From Rhynchopus euleeides (Eukaryota > Euglenozoa > Diplonemea > Diplonemida > Diplonemidae), in the NCBI GenBank assembly GCA_963210315.1, contig OY723275.1, forward strand, positions 558,001 through 622,000: 64,000 bases of DNA, written 5' to 3'. The position numbers were made by a program, and so were the translations under genes. The notes below the pieces were generated by a model. It ran no database searches. It was not told where the DNA came from and worked only from the letters and a program-made list of their open reading frames with translations. Shown here piece by piece: positions 46,971 through 60,631 of this stretch. How positions within the stretch are numbered: position 1 is the first letter of the stretch; each line of letters begins with the position of its first letter.

Positions 46971-48439
46971 ATTTGATGGATATCTCGGGTGTTATTCACG
47001 TCCCTGAAAGGGGGCGGTGTGCGAGGTCCCGGCAGGCGCACACAGGTGTGCAACACCCTCTCCACATCAGCATGAAAGCAGCCAGTGGAGGCACAGGACC
47101 CTTCCCAAGACGAAAACCAGTACCGCATCAACCCCACAGGCCCATCTTCCCCTTACTGGGCCCGGTAGAAACGGTAGTGACCTCCATTTTGTAGCTGATT
47201 TTGGCCCGAGTTTGGTGGAGTTTGGTGGTGGTAAACTGGAGATTTTCGGAGATTGGTTTCGGGCAAAATCAGGTGGTGTTGGAACTAAATCAGCTCATTT
47301 TGACCCCTGCATCATGGTTCTCATCACAGGGAAAACACTGCGTGTATCCCAAAGCCAACAGGCTGTCAGCGGAAATGGTTGCGAAGTGTTATTTACATCC
47401 ACCCACACAGGGGTGTCGGAAGTAGCGAATATTCTTCGTGTCTCATCATGCACAGGGCTGCGAACCTGCGAACCTGGGAAACCCTCCTTGCCGGCAGGCA
47501 TCACACACATGCTGTTCTGCGGGACTCACACTGGCACTGGCAGTGCAGGTCAGGACCCTCAAAGTTAGCAACATTGTGCCTTGTAGCACTCGGGAACACG
47601 GACCAAGGGTGGTATTTTCATCATGCCTGTTGCTTTGATCATCCCTCTGATGCCGAACACATGCACGCAAACACATGCACCCTACCTCTGCATCTCGGCG
47701 TGCTTCCGTGGCGCAAGCTCATTGCAGAGCGAAGCACAAGCACCCGGTGTAGCTGCCTTCATCACGTTGCGTTATGTGTGCCTGTGGCAACACCGCACCC
47801 GCACCACACATCTCGCAGTCTTCATGACCACACCGCAGGACGGAGCCACACGGCGGGAGATACAAGCAGCTTCAGAGACGACACACAAACACATAAGACG
47901 AAGACGAAGGGACGAAAGCTTGAAAACAGGCTTCCGTGACGTGATGAAGATGTGTGCTCCTTCAGCATGAAACTGTCAGCGTTAAGGCAAAGTGAATCAG
48001 CACCAAGCAGAGCCCGGGTCATTGGAAAGAAGACTTGGAACCTAGTGTATCATCAATGGATGCACGTGCCTGCAGATCGAGATTGCAGCAGTCCCGGGCT
48101 GCGAGTCAAGTGGAGGAGTGAGGGTCTCATGTGTCAGCAGATCAAATGTGTGTGTGTGTGTGTTGCAATCAATCAGGAGGCTTGCGCCCGCTCAGCGTGG
48201 TGCATGGTCATAATGACGATTCTCATCAGGTGCAAGTGTGTGTCTCGGGTCCACTTCACAGGCTCATCCAGAACGCCCATCCCAGGGGGGTGGAACGCAG
48301 CTCAGATGCCTCCTTCCTCTTCTCCCTCAGGGCAGCATCTACCTGGGAGAGGGTAGTGCGCAAGCACAGCAGCAACAGACATCCCTGTCGCTGGGGTGCC
48401 GGGTGGTGGGGTGGGCTGGGGACTCGCTAAGGCCTTGCA

Positions 48440-50267
48440 GTGGTCTCTCAGAGCCCCTTCTCACCACCAGAACCTGACGCTGAGTCGGCCACAGGGAAGG
48501 CCGCTGCGTCCGAAAGGTGGTTCCCTGCGCATCGGAATCGGAATCGGAGGTGGAGGAGGGCGCACCCTGCTGCGGCTGTTGGCTGTGGCTGTGTGCAAGT
48601 CAGACAACAGCCTGTTGAGGCCGTATCCAGACATCTCATGGGAGGCATCACCCCCCTCAGAAATGAGGAATGCCTTGGTGCGGTTTGGTTTGGTCATCAT
48701 GCCGTGCACCTGCCTTGCTGTGCCGCACCCTCCTGTCTCCTGTCTCGCTAAGGCCTGGTGGAAGGCTCCCTATTGAGGCAGGGGCGCTCCGTGGGTCCCG
48801 AGCTGCTCATCAACGTCTGGAACGCGAGGGTTCTCCCCTGTCTCGCTGCAAGGCCTGGTGGAGTGCATCCTATTGTGACAGGTGCCTTCCGTGGGTTCCC
48901 GAGCTGCACTACAACATCTGCAGTTGTGCCTGTGTTCTGTCTCGCGTACTATGGAGACCTCAAAGCCCACTTTGCAGGGCTGTGTGAGGAACTATGAAAG
49001 TTACGCTGTGGCGTTGAACTGTAACGATTGCTGTAATGTGTGTTGTGAATATGTAATGCGATATGATGCGTCATGTGCACTGTGTGCTACGTGCCACAAT
49101 CTCTCGGGACATTTGAACAGAGACACAGCATCAACAGGGCTGCCCTCATGCCTGATGCACCTTGCTTGCGGTGGTCTCTCAGAGCCCCTTCTCACCACCA
49201 GAACCTGACGCTGAGTCGGCTACAGGGAAGGCCGCTGCGTCCGAAAGGTGGTTCCCTGCGCATCGGAATCGGAATCGGAGGTGGAGGAGGGCGCACCCTG
49301 CTGCGGCTGTTGGCTGTGGCTGTGTGCAAGTCAGACAACAGCCTGTTGAGGCCGTATCCAGACATCTCATGGGAGGCATCACCCCCCTCAGAAATGAGGA
49401 ATGCCTTGGTGCGGTTTGGTTTGGTCATCATGCCGTGCACCTGCCTTGCTGTGCCGCACCCTCCTGTCTCCTGTCTCGCTAAGGCCTGGTGGAAGGCTCC
49501 CTATTGAGGCAGGGGCGCTCCGTGGGTCCCGAGCTGCTCATCAACGTCTGGAACGCGAGGGTTCTCCCCTGTCTCGCTGCAAGGCCTGGTGGAGTGCATC
49601 CTATTGTGACAGGTGCCTTCCGTGGGTTCCCGAGCTGCACTACAACATCTGCAGTTGTGCCTGTCTTCTGTCTCGCGTACTATGGAGACCTCAAAGCCCA
49701 CTTTGCAGGGCTGTGTGAGGAACTATGAAAGTTACGCTGTGGCGTTGAACTGTAACGATTGCTGTAATGTGTGTTGTGAATATGTAATGCGATATGATGC
49801 GTCATGTGCACTGTGTGCTACGTGCCACAATCTCTCGGGACATTTGAACAGAGACACAGCATCAACAGGGCTGCCCTCATGCCTGATGCACCTTGCTTGC
49901 GGTGGTCTCTCAGAGCCCCTTCTCACCACCAGAACCTGACGCTGAGTCGGCTACAGGGAAGGCCGCTGCGTCCGAAAGGTGGTTCCCTGCGCATCGGAAT
50001 CGGAATCGGAGGTGGAGGAGGGCGCACCCTGCTGCGGCTGTTGGCTGTGGCTGTGTGCAAGTCAGACAACAGCCTGTTGAGGCCGTATCCAGACATCTCA
50101 TGGGAGGCATCACCCCCCTCAGAAATGAGGAATGCCTTGGTGCGGTTTGGTTTGGTCATCATGCCGTGCACCTGCCTTGCTGTGCCGCACCCTCCTGTCT
50201 CCTGTCTCGCTAAGGCCTGGTGGAAGGCTCCCTATTGAGGCAGGGGCGCTCCGTGGGTCCCGGGCTG
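48440..50267. repeat. 731-bp sub-repeat block after gene copy 8
   Basis: Starts at 48440, 49171 and 49902. The upstream marker at 48421 is G. Confidence 0.9.
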
Positions 50268-51141
50268 ATGAAGGAAGTCTCAAACGTACACCTGTGATGT
50301 ATCAATATCGCCTACTGCACGAAGGACAAGGGAGGCAGGAAGCAGGAAAAACAACTTTATTATCACAAACAGCACCTCAGGTGGGGCATGGGGGGACAGC
50401 CGTTCCAAGTCTTCACTCATCGTCCGGAGCAGAGGGCCGTTGACGACACTCGCTGATCACATCAGCTCTAATGCTGCCAGTCGAAGGGCGCCTCCTCACA
50501 ACAACGTTATGCGAGAGTTCCTCGGATGCACCCTTGTGCCTGCCCTCTTCCGCAGGCACAGGGACAGGGCGCAGAGGAGGGGGTTATGTAACGCGGTGCC
50601 ACAGCAAACACACAACCCGCTGTGCAGCCACGGGACGCACATTCATCCCATTTCTGCAGCAACAGGTAGGCAGCTGCAAGCCGCTGGGGACAGAACAGCC
50701 CAGGGCGGGTGAAAAGCACACCCACGTGCAGGGGGACGCAGCGCACACGACTCTGCGATGAAAAAACTTGTTGTAGTGGCAGGATGCACAGGGGTGTGGA
50801 GCCGCCGCCGCACCCTCCTGGCGACATTCAGGCTGGCGTGGAACACTGTATGCACGCAAAGGTGCACCAGCGCAGCACACTCGGCACGTATCTCGTCCAG
50901 GCCAGGAGGGTAACAGCGGCCGCATTCAAGAAAACAGCAAATGAGACGGGACAAGGGTCAAAGCGGGGAAGCAGGACACAGCCCTCTCGCATCTGCAGCG
51001 ATGCCCGAACGGGGGCGTGCTGCAGGGGCGAAGGCCACGTCTGCGGGAAAATCATGGGAGGAAGAGAAACGAAGAACGCAAGACACGGGACAAACCATCA
51101 GATGAGATGTATCAGATGTGGATGTCACCGCGTGAATCGCT

Positions 51142-51987
51142 TCACCAAACCCACGTGCGGCACGTCAACGTCTTGCAGCACCTCGACACCTCCTTGCAGA
51201 TGCCGAAGCGCCACATGAGTGCGGAGCACTGCGCCGGGTCGGTCGGAGTGAAGCCAGACGGGCACGACGGCACCGCCTGGCAGCAGAACGGGGGCTCCTG
51301 GACGGGCACCTCCTTGCGGCACGGGATCGTCTTGCAGCACCTCGTAGCCTCCACACACTTCCCAGACGCGATCTCCTCGGCAGTGCAGCTCCAGTCCTGC
51401 TTGGTTGCGGCAGGGCACGACGGCATGGCCTGGCAGCAGATCGGGGTAGGGACCACAGGGGCCGGGGCCTTCTTGCGGCACGTCAACGTCTTGCAGCACA
51501 GGCTGGCCTCGACACATGTGCCAGACGCAACCTCATCCGCTGTGCAGGTCAGGTCCACCGTCGTGTCGGCAGGGCACGACGGCATGGCCATGCAGCAGAT
51601 GCGGGGCACCTCCTTGCGGCACGGGATCGTCTTGCAGCACCTCGTAGCCTCCACGCACTTCCCAGATGCGATCTCCTCGGCAGTGCAGCTCCAGTCCTGC
51701 TTGGTTGCGGCAGGGCACGACGGCATGGCCTGGCAGCAGATCGGGGTCAGCATAGCGGGGGCAGCCACGTCAGACGCGGCGCTCACCACGTGCCTCCGGC
51801 ACTTGATTGTCGTGCAGCAGCGCGATGCCTCAACGCACGCTCCAGACAGGATCTCTGCCGCAGTGCACGTCGAGTCCTTCTCCGTCGACGCTGGGCATGT
51901 CGGCACCGCCATGCAGCACCGGATGTCCGGCTTTGCCTGCACCCCCGCAATCAGCACGGCCGCAAGCACAACAGTGTGCATCTTCAT
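51142..51987 (-). CDS. Secreted cysteine-rich protein, copy 9
   Basis: Protein identical to copy 1. The linker marker at 53438 is G-type. Confidence 0.8.
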   Translation of the reverse strand: MKMHTVVLAAVLIAGVQAKPDIRCCMAVPTCPASTEKDSTCTAAEILSGACVEASRCCTTIKCRRHVVSAASDVAAPAMLTPICCQAMPSCPAATKQDWSCTAEEIASGKCVEATRCCKTIPCRKEVPRICCMAMPSCPADTTVDLTCTADEVASGTCVEASLCCKTLTCRKKAPAPVVPTPICCQAMPSCPAATKQDWSCTAEEIASGKCVEATRCCKTIPCRKEVPVQEPPFCCQAVPSCPSGFTPTDPAQCSALMWRFGICKEVSRCCKTLTCRTWVW

Positions 51988-53456
51988 ATTTGATGGATAT
52001 CTCGGGTGTTATTCACGTCCCTGAAAGGGGGCGGTGTGCGAGGTCCCGGCAGGCGCACACAGGTGTGCAACACCCTCTCCACATCAGCATGAAAGCAGCC
52101 AGTGGAGGCACAGGACCCTTCCCAAGACGAAAACCAGTACCGCATCAACCCCACAGGCCCATCTTCCCCTTACTGGGCCCGGTAGAAACGGTAGTGACCT
52201 CCATTTTGTAGCTGATTTTGGCCCGAGTTTGGTGGAGTTTGGTGGTGGTAAACTGGAGATTTTCGGAGATTGGTTTCGGGCAAAATCAGGTGGTGTTGGA
52301 ACTAAATCAGCTCATTTTGACCCCTGCATCATGGTTCTCATCACAGGGAAAACACTGCGTGTATCCCAAAGCCAACAGGCTGTCAGCGGAAATGGTTGCG
52401 AAGTGTTATTTACATCCACCCACACAGGGGTGTCGGAAGTAGCGAATATTCTTCGTGTCTCATCATGCACAGGGCTGCGAACCTGCGAACCTGGGAAACC
52501 CTCCTTGCCGGCAGGCATCACACACATGCTGTTCTGCGGGACTCACACTGGCACTGGCAGTGCAGGTCAGGACCCTCAAAGTTAGCAACATTGTGCCTTG
52601 TAGCACTCGGGAACACGGACCAAGGGTGGTATTTTCATCATGCCTGTTGCTTTGATCATCCCTCTGATGCCGAACACATGCACGCAAACACATGCACCCT
52701 ACCTCTGCATCTCGGCGTGCTTCCGTGGCGCAAGCTCATTGCAGAGCGAAGCACAAGCACCCGGTGTAGCTGCCTTCATCACGTTGCGTTATGTGTGCCT
52801 GTGGCAACACCGCACCCGCACCACACATCTCGCAGTCTTCATGACCACACCGCAGGACGGAGCCACACGGCGGGAGATACAAGCAGCTTCAGAGACGACA
52901 CACAAACACATAAGACGAAGACGAAGGGACGAAAGCTTGAAAACAGGCTTCCGTGACGTGATGAAGATGTGTGCTCCTTCAGCATGAAACTGTCAGCGTT
53001 AAGGCAAAGTGAATCAGCACCAAGCAGAGCCCGGGTCATTGGAAAGAAGACTTGGAACCTAGTGTATCATCAATGGATGCACGTGCCTGCAGATCGAGAT
53101 TGCAGCAGTCCCGGGCTGCGAGTCAAGTGGAGGAGTGAGGGTCTCATGTGTCAGCAGATCAAATGTGTGTGTGTGTGTGTTGCAATCAATCAGGAGGCTT
53201 GCGCCCGCTCAGCGTGGTGCATGGTCATAATGACGATTCTCATCAGGTGCAAGTGTGTGTCTCGGGTCCACTTCACAGGCTCATCCAGAACGCCCATCCC
53301 AGGGGGGTGGAACGCAGCTCAGATGCCTCCTTCCTCTTCTCCCTCAGGGCAGCATCTACCTGGGAGAGGGTAGTGCGCAAGCACAGCAGCAACAGACATC
53401 CCTGTCGCTGGGGTGCCGGGTGGTGGGGTGGGCTGGGGACTCGCTAAGGCCTTGCA

Positions 53457-55284
53457 GTGGTCTCTCAGAGCCCCTTCTCACCACCAGAACCTGACGCTGA
53501 GTCGGCCACAGGGAAGGCCGCTGCGTCCGAAAGGTGGTTCCCTGCGCATCGGAATCGGAATCGGAGGTGGAGGAGGGCGCACCCTGCTGCGGCTGTTGGC
53601 TGTGGCTGTGTGCAAGTCAGACAACAGCCTGTTGAGGCCGTATCCAGACATCTCATGGGAGGCATCACCCCCCTCAGAAATGAGGAATGCCTTGGTGCGG
53701 TTTGGTTTGGTCATCATGCCGTGCACCTGCCTTGCTGTGCCGCACCCTCCTGTCTCCTGTCTCGCTAAGGCCTGGTGGAAGGCTCCCTATTGAGGCAGGG
53801 GCGCTCCGTGGGTCCCGAGCTGCTCATCAACGTCTGGAACGCGAGGGTTCTCCCCTGTCTCGCTGCAAGGCCTGGTGGAGTGCATCCTATTGTGACAGGT
53901 GCCTTCCGTGGGTTCCCGAGCTGCACTACAACATCTGCAGTTGTGCCTGTGTTCTGTCTCGCGTACTATGGAGACCTCAAAGCCCACTTTGCAGGGCTGT
54001 GTGAGGAACTATGAAAGTTACGCTGTGGCGTTGAACTGTAACGATTGCTGTAATGTGTGTTGTGAATATGTAATGCGATATGATGCGTCATGTGCACTGT
54101 GTGCTACGTGCCACAATCTCTCGGGACATTTGAACAGAGACACAGCATCAACAGGGCTGCCCTCATGCCTGATGCACCTTGCTTGCGGTGGTCTCTCAGA
54201 GCCCCTTCTCACCACCAGAACCTGACGCTGAGTCGGCTACAGGGAAGGCCGCTGCGTCCGAAAGGTGGTTCCCTGCGCATCGGAATCGGAATCGGAGGTG
54301 GAGGAGGGCGCACCCTGCTGCGGCTGTTGGCTGTGGCTGTGTGCAAGTCAGACAACAGCCTGTTGAGGCCGTATCCAGACATCTCATGGGAGGCATCACC
54401 CCCCTCAGAAATGAGGAATGCCTTGGTGCGGTTTGGTTTGGTCATCATGCCGTGCACCTGCCTTGCTGTGCCGCACCCTCCTGTCTCCTGTCTCGCTAAG
54501 GCCTGGTGGAAGGCTCCCTATTGAGGCAGGGGCGCTCCGTGGGTCCCGAGCTGCTCATCAACGTCTGGAACGCGAGGGTTCTCCCCTGTCTCGCTGCAAG
54601 GCCTGGTGGAGTGCATCCTATTGTGACAGGTGCCTTCCGTGGGTTCCCGAGCTGCACTACAACATCTGCAGTTGTGCCTGTCTTCTGTCTCGCGTACTAT
54701 GGAGACCTCAAAGCCCACTTTGCAGGGCTGTGTGAGGAACTATGAAAGTTACGCTGTGGCGTTGAACTGTAACGATTGCTGTAATGTGTGTTGTGAATAT
54801 GTAATGCGATATGATGCGTCATGTGCACTGTGTGCTACGTGCCACAATCTCTCGGGACATTTGAACAGAGACACAGCATCAACAGGGCTGCCCTCATGCC
54901 TGATGCACCTTGCTTGCGGTGGTCTCTCAGAGCCCCTTCTCACCACCAGAACCTGACGCTGAGTCGGCTACAGGGAAGGCCGCTGCGTCCGAAAGGTGGT
55001 TCCCTGCGCATCGGAATCGGAATCGGAGGTGGAGGAGGGCGCACCCTGCTGCGGCTGTTGGCTGTGGCTGTGTGCAAGTCAGACAACAGCCTGTTGAGGC
55101 CGTATCCAGACATCTCATGGGAGGCATCACCCCCCTCAGAAATGAGGAATGCCTTGGTGCGGTTTGGTTTGGTCATCATGCCGTGCACCTGCCTTGCTGT
55201 GCCGCACCCTCCTGTCTCCTGTCTCGCTAAGGCCTGGTGGAAGGCTCCCTATTGAGGCAGGGGCGCTCCGTGGGTCCCGGGCTG
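53457..55284. repeat. 731-bp sub-repeat block after gene copy 9
   Basis: Starts at 53457, 54188 and 54919. The upstream marker at 53438 is G. Confidence 0.9.
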
Positions 55285-56158
55285 ATGAAGGAAGTCTCAA
55301 ACGTACACCTGTGATGTATCAATATCGCCTACTGCACGAAGGACAAGGGAGGCAGGAAGCAGGAAAAACAACTTTATTATCACAAACAGCACCTCAGGTG
55401 GGGCATGGGGGGACAGCCGTTCCAAGTCTTCACTCATCGTCCGGAGCAGAGGGCCGTTGACGACACTCGCTGATCACATCAGCTCTAATGCTGCCAGTCG
55501 AAGGGCGCCTCCTCACAACAACGTTATGCGAGAGTTCCTCGGATGCACCCTTGTGCCTGCCCTCTTCCGCAGGCACAGGGACAGGGCGCAGAGGAGGGGG
55601 TTATGTAACGCGGTGCCACAGCAAACACACAACCCGCTGTGCAGCCACGGGACGCACATTCATCCCATTTCTGCAGCAACAGGTAGGCAGCTGCAAGCCG
55701 CTGGGGACAGAACAGCCCAGGGCGGGTGAAAAGCACACCCACGTGCAGGGGGACGCAGCGCACACGACTCTGCGATGAAAAAACTTGTTGTAGTGGCAGG
55801 ATGCACAGGGGTGTGGAGCCGCCGCCGCACCCTCCTGGCGACATTCAGGCTGGCGTGGAACACTGTATGCACGCAAAGGTGCACCAGCGCAGCACACTCG
55901 GCACGTATCTCGTCCAGGCCAGGAGGGTAACAGCGGCCGCATTCAAGAAAACAGCAAATGAGACGGGACAAGGGTCAAAGCGGGGAAGCAGGACACAGCC
56001 CTCTCGCATCTGCAGCGATGCCCGAACGGGGGCGTGCTGCAGGGGCGAAGGCCACGTCTGCGGGAAAATCATGGGAGGAAGAGAAACGAAGAACGCAAGA
56101 CACGGGACAAACCATCAGATGAGATGTATCAGATGTGGATGTCACCGCGTGAATCGCT

Positions 56159-57004
56159 TCACCAAACCCACGTGCGGCACGTCAACGTCTTGCAGCACCT
56201 CGACACCTCCTTGCAGATGCCGAAGCGCCACATGAGTGCGGAGCACTGCGCCGGGTCGGTCGGAGTGAAGCCAGACGGGCACGACGGCACCGCCTGGCAG
56301 CAGAACGGGGGCTCCTGGACGGGCACCTCCTTGCGGCACGGGATCGTCTTGCAGCACCTCGTAGCCTCCACACACTTCCCAGACGCGATCTCCTCGGCAG
56401 TGCAGCTCCAGTCCTGCTTGGTTGCGGCAGGGCACGACGGCATGGCCTGGCAGCAGATCGGGGTAGGGACCACAGGGGCCGGGGCCTTCTTGCGGCACGT
56501 CAACGTCTTGCAGCACAGGCTGGCCTCGACACATGTGCCAGACGCAACCTCATCCGCTGTGCAGGTCAGGTCCACCGTCGTGTCGGCAGGGCACGACGGC
56601 ATGGCCATGCAGCAGATGCGGGGCACCTCCTTGCGGCACGGGATCGTCTTGCAGCACCTCGTAGCCTCCACGCACTTCCCAGATGCGATCTCCTCGGCAG
56701 TGCAGCTCCAGTCCTGCTTGGTTGCGGCAGGGCACGACGGCATGGCCTGGCAGCAGATCGGGGTCAGCATAGCGGGGGCAGCCACGTCAGACGCGGCGCT
56801 CACCACGTGCCTCCGGCACTTGATTGTCGTGCAGCAGCGCGATGCCTCAACGCACGCTCCAGACAGGATCTCTGCCGCAGTGCACGTCGAGTCCTTCTCC
56901 GTCGACGCTGGGCATGTCGGCACCGCCATGCAGCACCGGATGTCCGGCTTTGCCTGCACCCCCGCAATCAGCACGGCCGCAAGCACAACAGTGTGCATCT
57001 TCAT
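56159..57004 (-). CDS. Secreted cysteine-rich protein, copy 10 (last of the array)
   Basis: Protein identical to copy 1. Its upstream flank continues to a sub-repeat block with a private base change, after which the array ends at 59305. A marginal copy would be expected to drift first, yet the gene is unchanged. Confidence 0.8.
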   Translation of the reverse strand: MKMHTVVLAAVLIAGVQAKPDIRCCMAVPTCPASTEKDSTCTAAEILSGACVEASRCCTTIKCRRHVVSAASDVAAPAMLTPICCQAMPSCPAATKQDWSCTAEEIASGKCVEATRCCKTIPCRKEVPRICCMAMPSCPADTTVDLTCTADEVASGTCVEASLCCKTLTCRKKAPAPVVPTPICCQAMPSCPAATKQDWSCTAEEIASGKCVEATRCCKTIPCRKEVPVQEPPFCCQAVPSCPSGFTPTDPAQCSALMWRFGICKEVSRCCKTLTCRTWVW

Positions 57005-58473
57005 ATTTGATGGATATCTCGGGTGTTATTCACGTCCCTGAAAGGGGGCGGTGTGCGAGGTCCCGGCAGGCGCACACAGGTGTGCAACACCCTCTCCACA
57101 TCAGCATGAAAGCAGCCAGTGGAGGCACAGGACCCTTCCCAAGACGAAAACCAGTACCGCATCAACCCCACAGGCCCATCTTCCCCTTACTGGGCCCGGT
57201 AGAAACGGTAGTGACCTCCATTTTGTAGCTGATTTTGGCCCGAGTTTGGTGGAGTTTGGTGGTGGTAAACTGGAGATTTTCGGAGATTGGTTTCGGGCAA
57301 AATCAGGTGGTGTTGGAACTAAATCAGCTCATTTTGACCCCTGCATCATGGTTCTCATCACAGGGAAAACACTGCGTGTATCCCAAAGCCAACAGGCTGT
57401 CAGCGGAAATGGTTGCGAAGTGTTATTTACATCCACCCACACAGGGGTGTCGGAAGTAGCGAATATTCTTCGTGTCTCATCATGCACAGGGCTGCGAACC
57501 TGCGAACCTGGGAAACCCTCCTTGCCGGCAGGCATCACACACATGCTGTTCTGCGGGACTCACACTGGCACTGGCAGTGCAGGTCAGGACCCTCAAAGTT
57601 AGCAACATTGTGCCTTGTAGCACTCGGGAACACGGACCAAGGGTGGTATTTTCATCATGCCTGTTGCTTTGATCATCCCTCTGATGCCGAACACATGCAC
57701 GCAAACACATGCACCCTACCTCTGCATCTCGGCGTGCTTCCGTGGCGCAAGCTCATTGCAGAGCGAAGCACAAGCACCCGGTGTAGCTGCCTTCATCACG
57801 TTGCGTTATGTGTGCCTGTGGCAACACCGCACCCGCACCACACATCTCGCAGTCTTCATGACCACACCGCAGGACGGAGCCACACGGCGGGAGATACAAG
57901 CAGCTTCAGAGACGACACACAAACACATAAGACGAAGACGAAGGGACGAAAGCTTGAAAACAGGCTTCCGTGACGTGATGAAGATGTGTGCTCCTTCAGC
58001 ATGAAACTGTCAGCGTTAAGGCAAAGTGAATCAGCACCAAGCAGAGCCCGGGTCATTGGAAAGAAGACTTGGAACCTAGTGTATCATCAATGGATGCACG
58101 TGCCTGCAGATCGAGATTGCAGCAGTCCCGGGCTGCGAGTCAAGTGGAGGAGTGAGGGTCTCATGTGTCAGCAGATCAAATGTGTGTGTGTGTGTGTTGC
58201 AATCAATCAGGAGGCTTGCGCCCGCTCAGCGTGGTGCATGGTCATAATGACGATTCTCATCAGGTGCAAGTGTGTGTCTCGGGTCCACTTCACAGGCTCA
58301 TCCAGAACGCCCATCCCAGGGGGGTGGAACGCAGCTCAGATGCCTCCTTCCTCTTCTCCCTCAGGGCAGCATCTACCTGGGAGAGGGTAGTGCGCAAGCA
58401 CAGCAGCAACAGACATCCCTGTCGCTGGGGTGCCGGGTGGTGGGGTGGGCTGGGAACTCGCTAAGGCCTTGCA

Positions 58474-59305
58474 GTGGTCTCTCAGAGCCCCTTCTCACCA
58501 CCAGAACCTGACGCTGAGTCGGCCACAGGGAAGGCCGCTGCGTCCGAAAGGTGGTTCCCTGCGCATCGGAATCGGAATCGGAGGTGGAGGAGGGCGCACC
58601 CTGCTGCGGCTGTTGGCTGTGGCTGTGTGCAAGTCAGACAACAGCCTGTTGAGGCCGTATCCAGACATCTCATGGGAGGCATCACCCCCCTCAGAAATGA
58701 GGAATGCCTTGGTGCGGTTTGGTTTGGTCATCATGCCGTGCACCTGCCTTGCTGTGCCGCACCCTCCTGTCTCCTGTCTCGCTAAGGCCTGGTGGAAGGC
58801 TCCCTATTGAGGCAGGGGCGCTCCGTGGGTCCCGAGCTGCTCATCAACGTCTGGAACGCGAGGGTTCTCCCCTGTCTCGCTGCAAGGCCTGGTGGAGTGC
58901 ATCCTATTGTGACAGGTGCCTTCCGTGGGTTCTCGAGCTGCACTACAACATCTGCAGTTGTGCCTGTCTTCTGTCTCGCGTACTATGGAGACCTCAAAGC
59001 CCACTTTGCAGGGCTGTGTGAGGAACTATGAAAGTTACGCTGTGGCGTTGAACTGTAACGATTGCTGTAATGTGTGTTGTGAATATGTAATGCGATATGA
59101 TGCGTCATGTGCACTGTGTGCTACGTGCCACAATCTCTCGGGACATTTGAACAGAGACACAGCATCAACAGGGCTGCCCTCATGCCTGATGCACCTTGCT
59201 TGCGGTGGTCTCTCAGAGCCCCTTCTCACCACCAGAACCTGACGCTGAGTCGGCCACAGGGAAGGCCGCTGCGTCCGAAAGGTGGTTCCCTGCGCATCGG
59301 AATCG
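58474..59305. repeat. 731-bp sub-repeats at the right end of the array (one full, one truncated)
   Basis: The first copy starts at 58474 and the second at 59205; the second ends after about 100 bases at 59305. This block has a private change (TTCTCGAG instead of TTCCCGAG near 58930). Its first copy has the C form at the TCTTCTG site, unlike the first copies of internal blocks. The truncated last copy has the CGGCCAC form. Confidence 0.85.
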
Positions 59306-60562
<1,257 letters not shown>

Positions 60563-60631
60563 AGGATACAACACCAGACCCCCGTGCATTACTTCGGGTG
60601 GTAGGAGAGGAACAAAGAAAAAAAAACCCCC

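Larger units (their letters stand above)
11271..59305. repeat. Tandem array of 5,017-bp units carrying ten Cys-rich protein genes
   Basis: Equivalent landmarks recur exactly 5,017 bp apart. The Cys-rich gene lies at 13312, 18329, 23346, 28363 and 33380, then, after an N gap, at 36091, 41108, 46125, 51142 and 56159. Each full unit has three 731-bp sub-repeat starts, then about 3.2 kb of single-copy spacer holding one gene. Spacer and gene look nearly identical between units. Exact identity begins at 11271 (CTCTCGGGAC) and stops at 59305 (GCATCGGAATCG, then unrelated sequence). Both edges fall inside a 731-bp sub-repeat. Confidence 0.97.

Noticed and set aside
11271-59305. CRISPR array or rDNA/spliced-leader array
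   Set aside because: The repeats are kilobases long with a protein gene, and no rRNA, 5S or spliced-leader sequence was recognised.
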